NCBI GenBank assembly: GCA_035559775.1
Contig: DATMAU010000027.1
Span: 1-7,035, forward strand
Direction: 5' to 3'
Length of the DNA: 7,035 nucleotides
Origin: AG1 sp035559775
GTDB lineage: Archaea; Thermoproteota; Thermoprotei_A; Sulfolobales; AG1
In this document: positions 6,901-7,035 of the stretch, in pieces
Position numbering within the stretch: position 1 is the first letter of the stretch
Layout of the letters: every line of letters begins with the position of its first letter
Made by a program: the position numbers and the translations under genes
Notes under the pieces: generated by a model
Databases searched by the model: none
What the model saw: the letters and a program-made list of their open reading frames with translations, nothing else
What the model was told of the DNA's origin: nothing

Positions 6901-6957
6901 GCCGCGGTAGTATAGCCCGGCCCAGTATGCGGGCCAGGTAGGCCGCCGGGGCCGCGG
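6901..6957 (+). tRNA. 5' half-gene of a probable split (trans-spliced) tRNA, Asp or Glu type
   Basis: Bases 6901-6935 match the start of archaeal tRNA-Asp/Glu: acceptor strand GCCGCGG (6901-6907), TA at positions 8-9, D-stem GTAT (6910-6913), D-loop with AGCCCGG, then anticodon-stem 5' strand CGGGC (6930-6934) and C32. Where U33 and an anticodon should follow, the sequence changes to AGG and a GC-rich tail (6936-6957), then TTTT. Nothing from 6936 to the window end reads as an anticodon loop, GCCCG stem partner, T arm (GGTTCRA-type) or 3' acceptor end. This is how 5' halves of split tRNAs look: mature half, GC-rich leader that pairs with the leader of a distant 3' half, terminator. Split tRNA-Asp(GUC) genes are known in Desulfurococcales (Aeropyrum pernix, Thermosphaera aggregans), which favours Asp. 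The exact splice point (within ~6932-6936) is not certain. The alternative is a cis intron of at least 100 nt crossing the window end. Confidence 0.72.
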
Positions 6958-6961
6958 TTTT
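6958..6961 (+). terminator. T-run after the tRNA half-gene
   Basis: TTTT directly follows the GC-rich tail, as an archaeal oligo-T terminator would, and would end a transcript of ~60-65 nt. The run is short and an AATATTTT stretch follows within 10 nt, so this is a modest call. Confidence 0.4.
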
Positions 6962-6993
6962 CCACAATATTTTCTCTGATAGTATAGTAATGG

Positions 6994-7035
6994 ATGGAGA
7001 CCATATTGGATAGGGAGCAGGACATCCTTCCTGGC
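6994..7035 (+). CDS. Possible start of a protein-coding gene, cut by the window end
   Basis: ATG 6994 opens a frame reading METILDREQDILPG to the last base, directly after an in-frame TAA (6988-6990). An AATATTTT box (6966-6973) is centred ~24 nt upstream, the spacing for a leaderless transcript. Fourteen codons are too few to assign a family. If real, it begins only ~36 nt after the tRNA half's tail, which makes a long cis intron there less likely. Confidence 0.35.
   Translation, partial: METILDREQDILPG

Noticed and set aside
6807..7025. Minus-strand open frame of 72 codons over the tRNA half-gene.
   Set aside because: It runs antisense through the promoter and tRNA sequence and has no domain character.
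1..7035. Mobile elements, CRISPR arrays or long direct repeats.
   Set aside because: No transposase or integrase-like frame, no regularly spaced repeat and no terminal inverted repeats were seen; base and codon use look uniform across the genes.

Overview
The window reads as chromosomal DNA of a thermophilic archaeon, most likely a crenarchaeote (Thermoproteota; Desulfurococcales-like is a guess). The evidence is an archaeal-type phenylalanyl-tRNA synthetase pair (PheS with N-terminal winged-helix modules, a short ~550-residue PheT), the archaeal/eukaryal RNase P protein Rpp21, BRE/TATA-type promoters, apparently leaderless starts beside GAGGTG-type ribosome binding sites, strong AGA/AGG and ATA codon preference, and a tRNA 5' end with the archaeal Asp/Glu signature.

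Layout. Left (107-1000, +): a BioD/CobQ-like P-loop NTPase of unassigned function. It converges on a minus-strand coiled-coil protein with a ribbon-helix-helix-like N-terminus (1830-1129). Upstream of that on the same strand is a probable two-gene operon: an MBL-fold metal-dependent hydrolase of the UPF0173 type (3010-2321), followed after 25 nt by a stand-alone MetRS-beta/CsaA-type tRNA-binding OB-fold protein (2295-1963). After a gene-free stretch (about 3041-3258) comes RNase P component 4 (3585-3259, minus). It is divergent from pheS-pheT (about 3650-6764, plus), which overlap and are probably translated together. A strong BRE/TATA promoter at 6864-6875 then drives a tRNA-like gene beginning at 6901.

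The most interesting element is that last gene. Bases 6901-6935 are a good 5' half of an Asp- or Glu-type archaeal tRNA, but the anticodon, the 3' side of the anticodon arm and the T arm are absent. The half runs into a ~21-nt very GC-rich tail and then TTTT. This is the layout of a 5' half-gene of a trans-spliced (split) tRNA. The alternative is an intron of at least ~100 nt running past the window edge.

A second anomaly is at the 5' end of pheS. Winged-helix coding sequence clearly continues about 50 codons upstream of the first in-frame GTG (3818), yet that stretch has no in-frame ATG, GTG or TTG. The promoter, a GGAGGTG motif and TTG/GTG candidates all lie in a frame one base off, consistent with one extra T in the T4 run at 3659-3662, a non-AUG start, or a short overlapping leader ORF.

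The right half has a tRNA theme: aminoacylation (PheST), 5' maturation (Rpp21), a tRNA-binding OB protein, and a tRNA half-gene that would need the splicing endonuclease and ligase encoded elsewhere.
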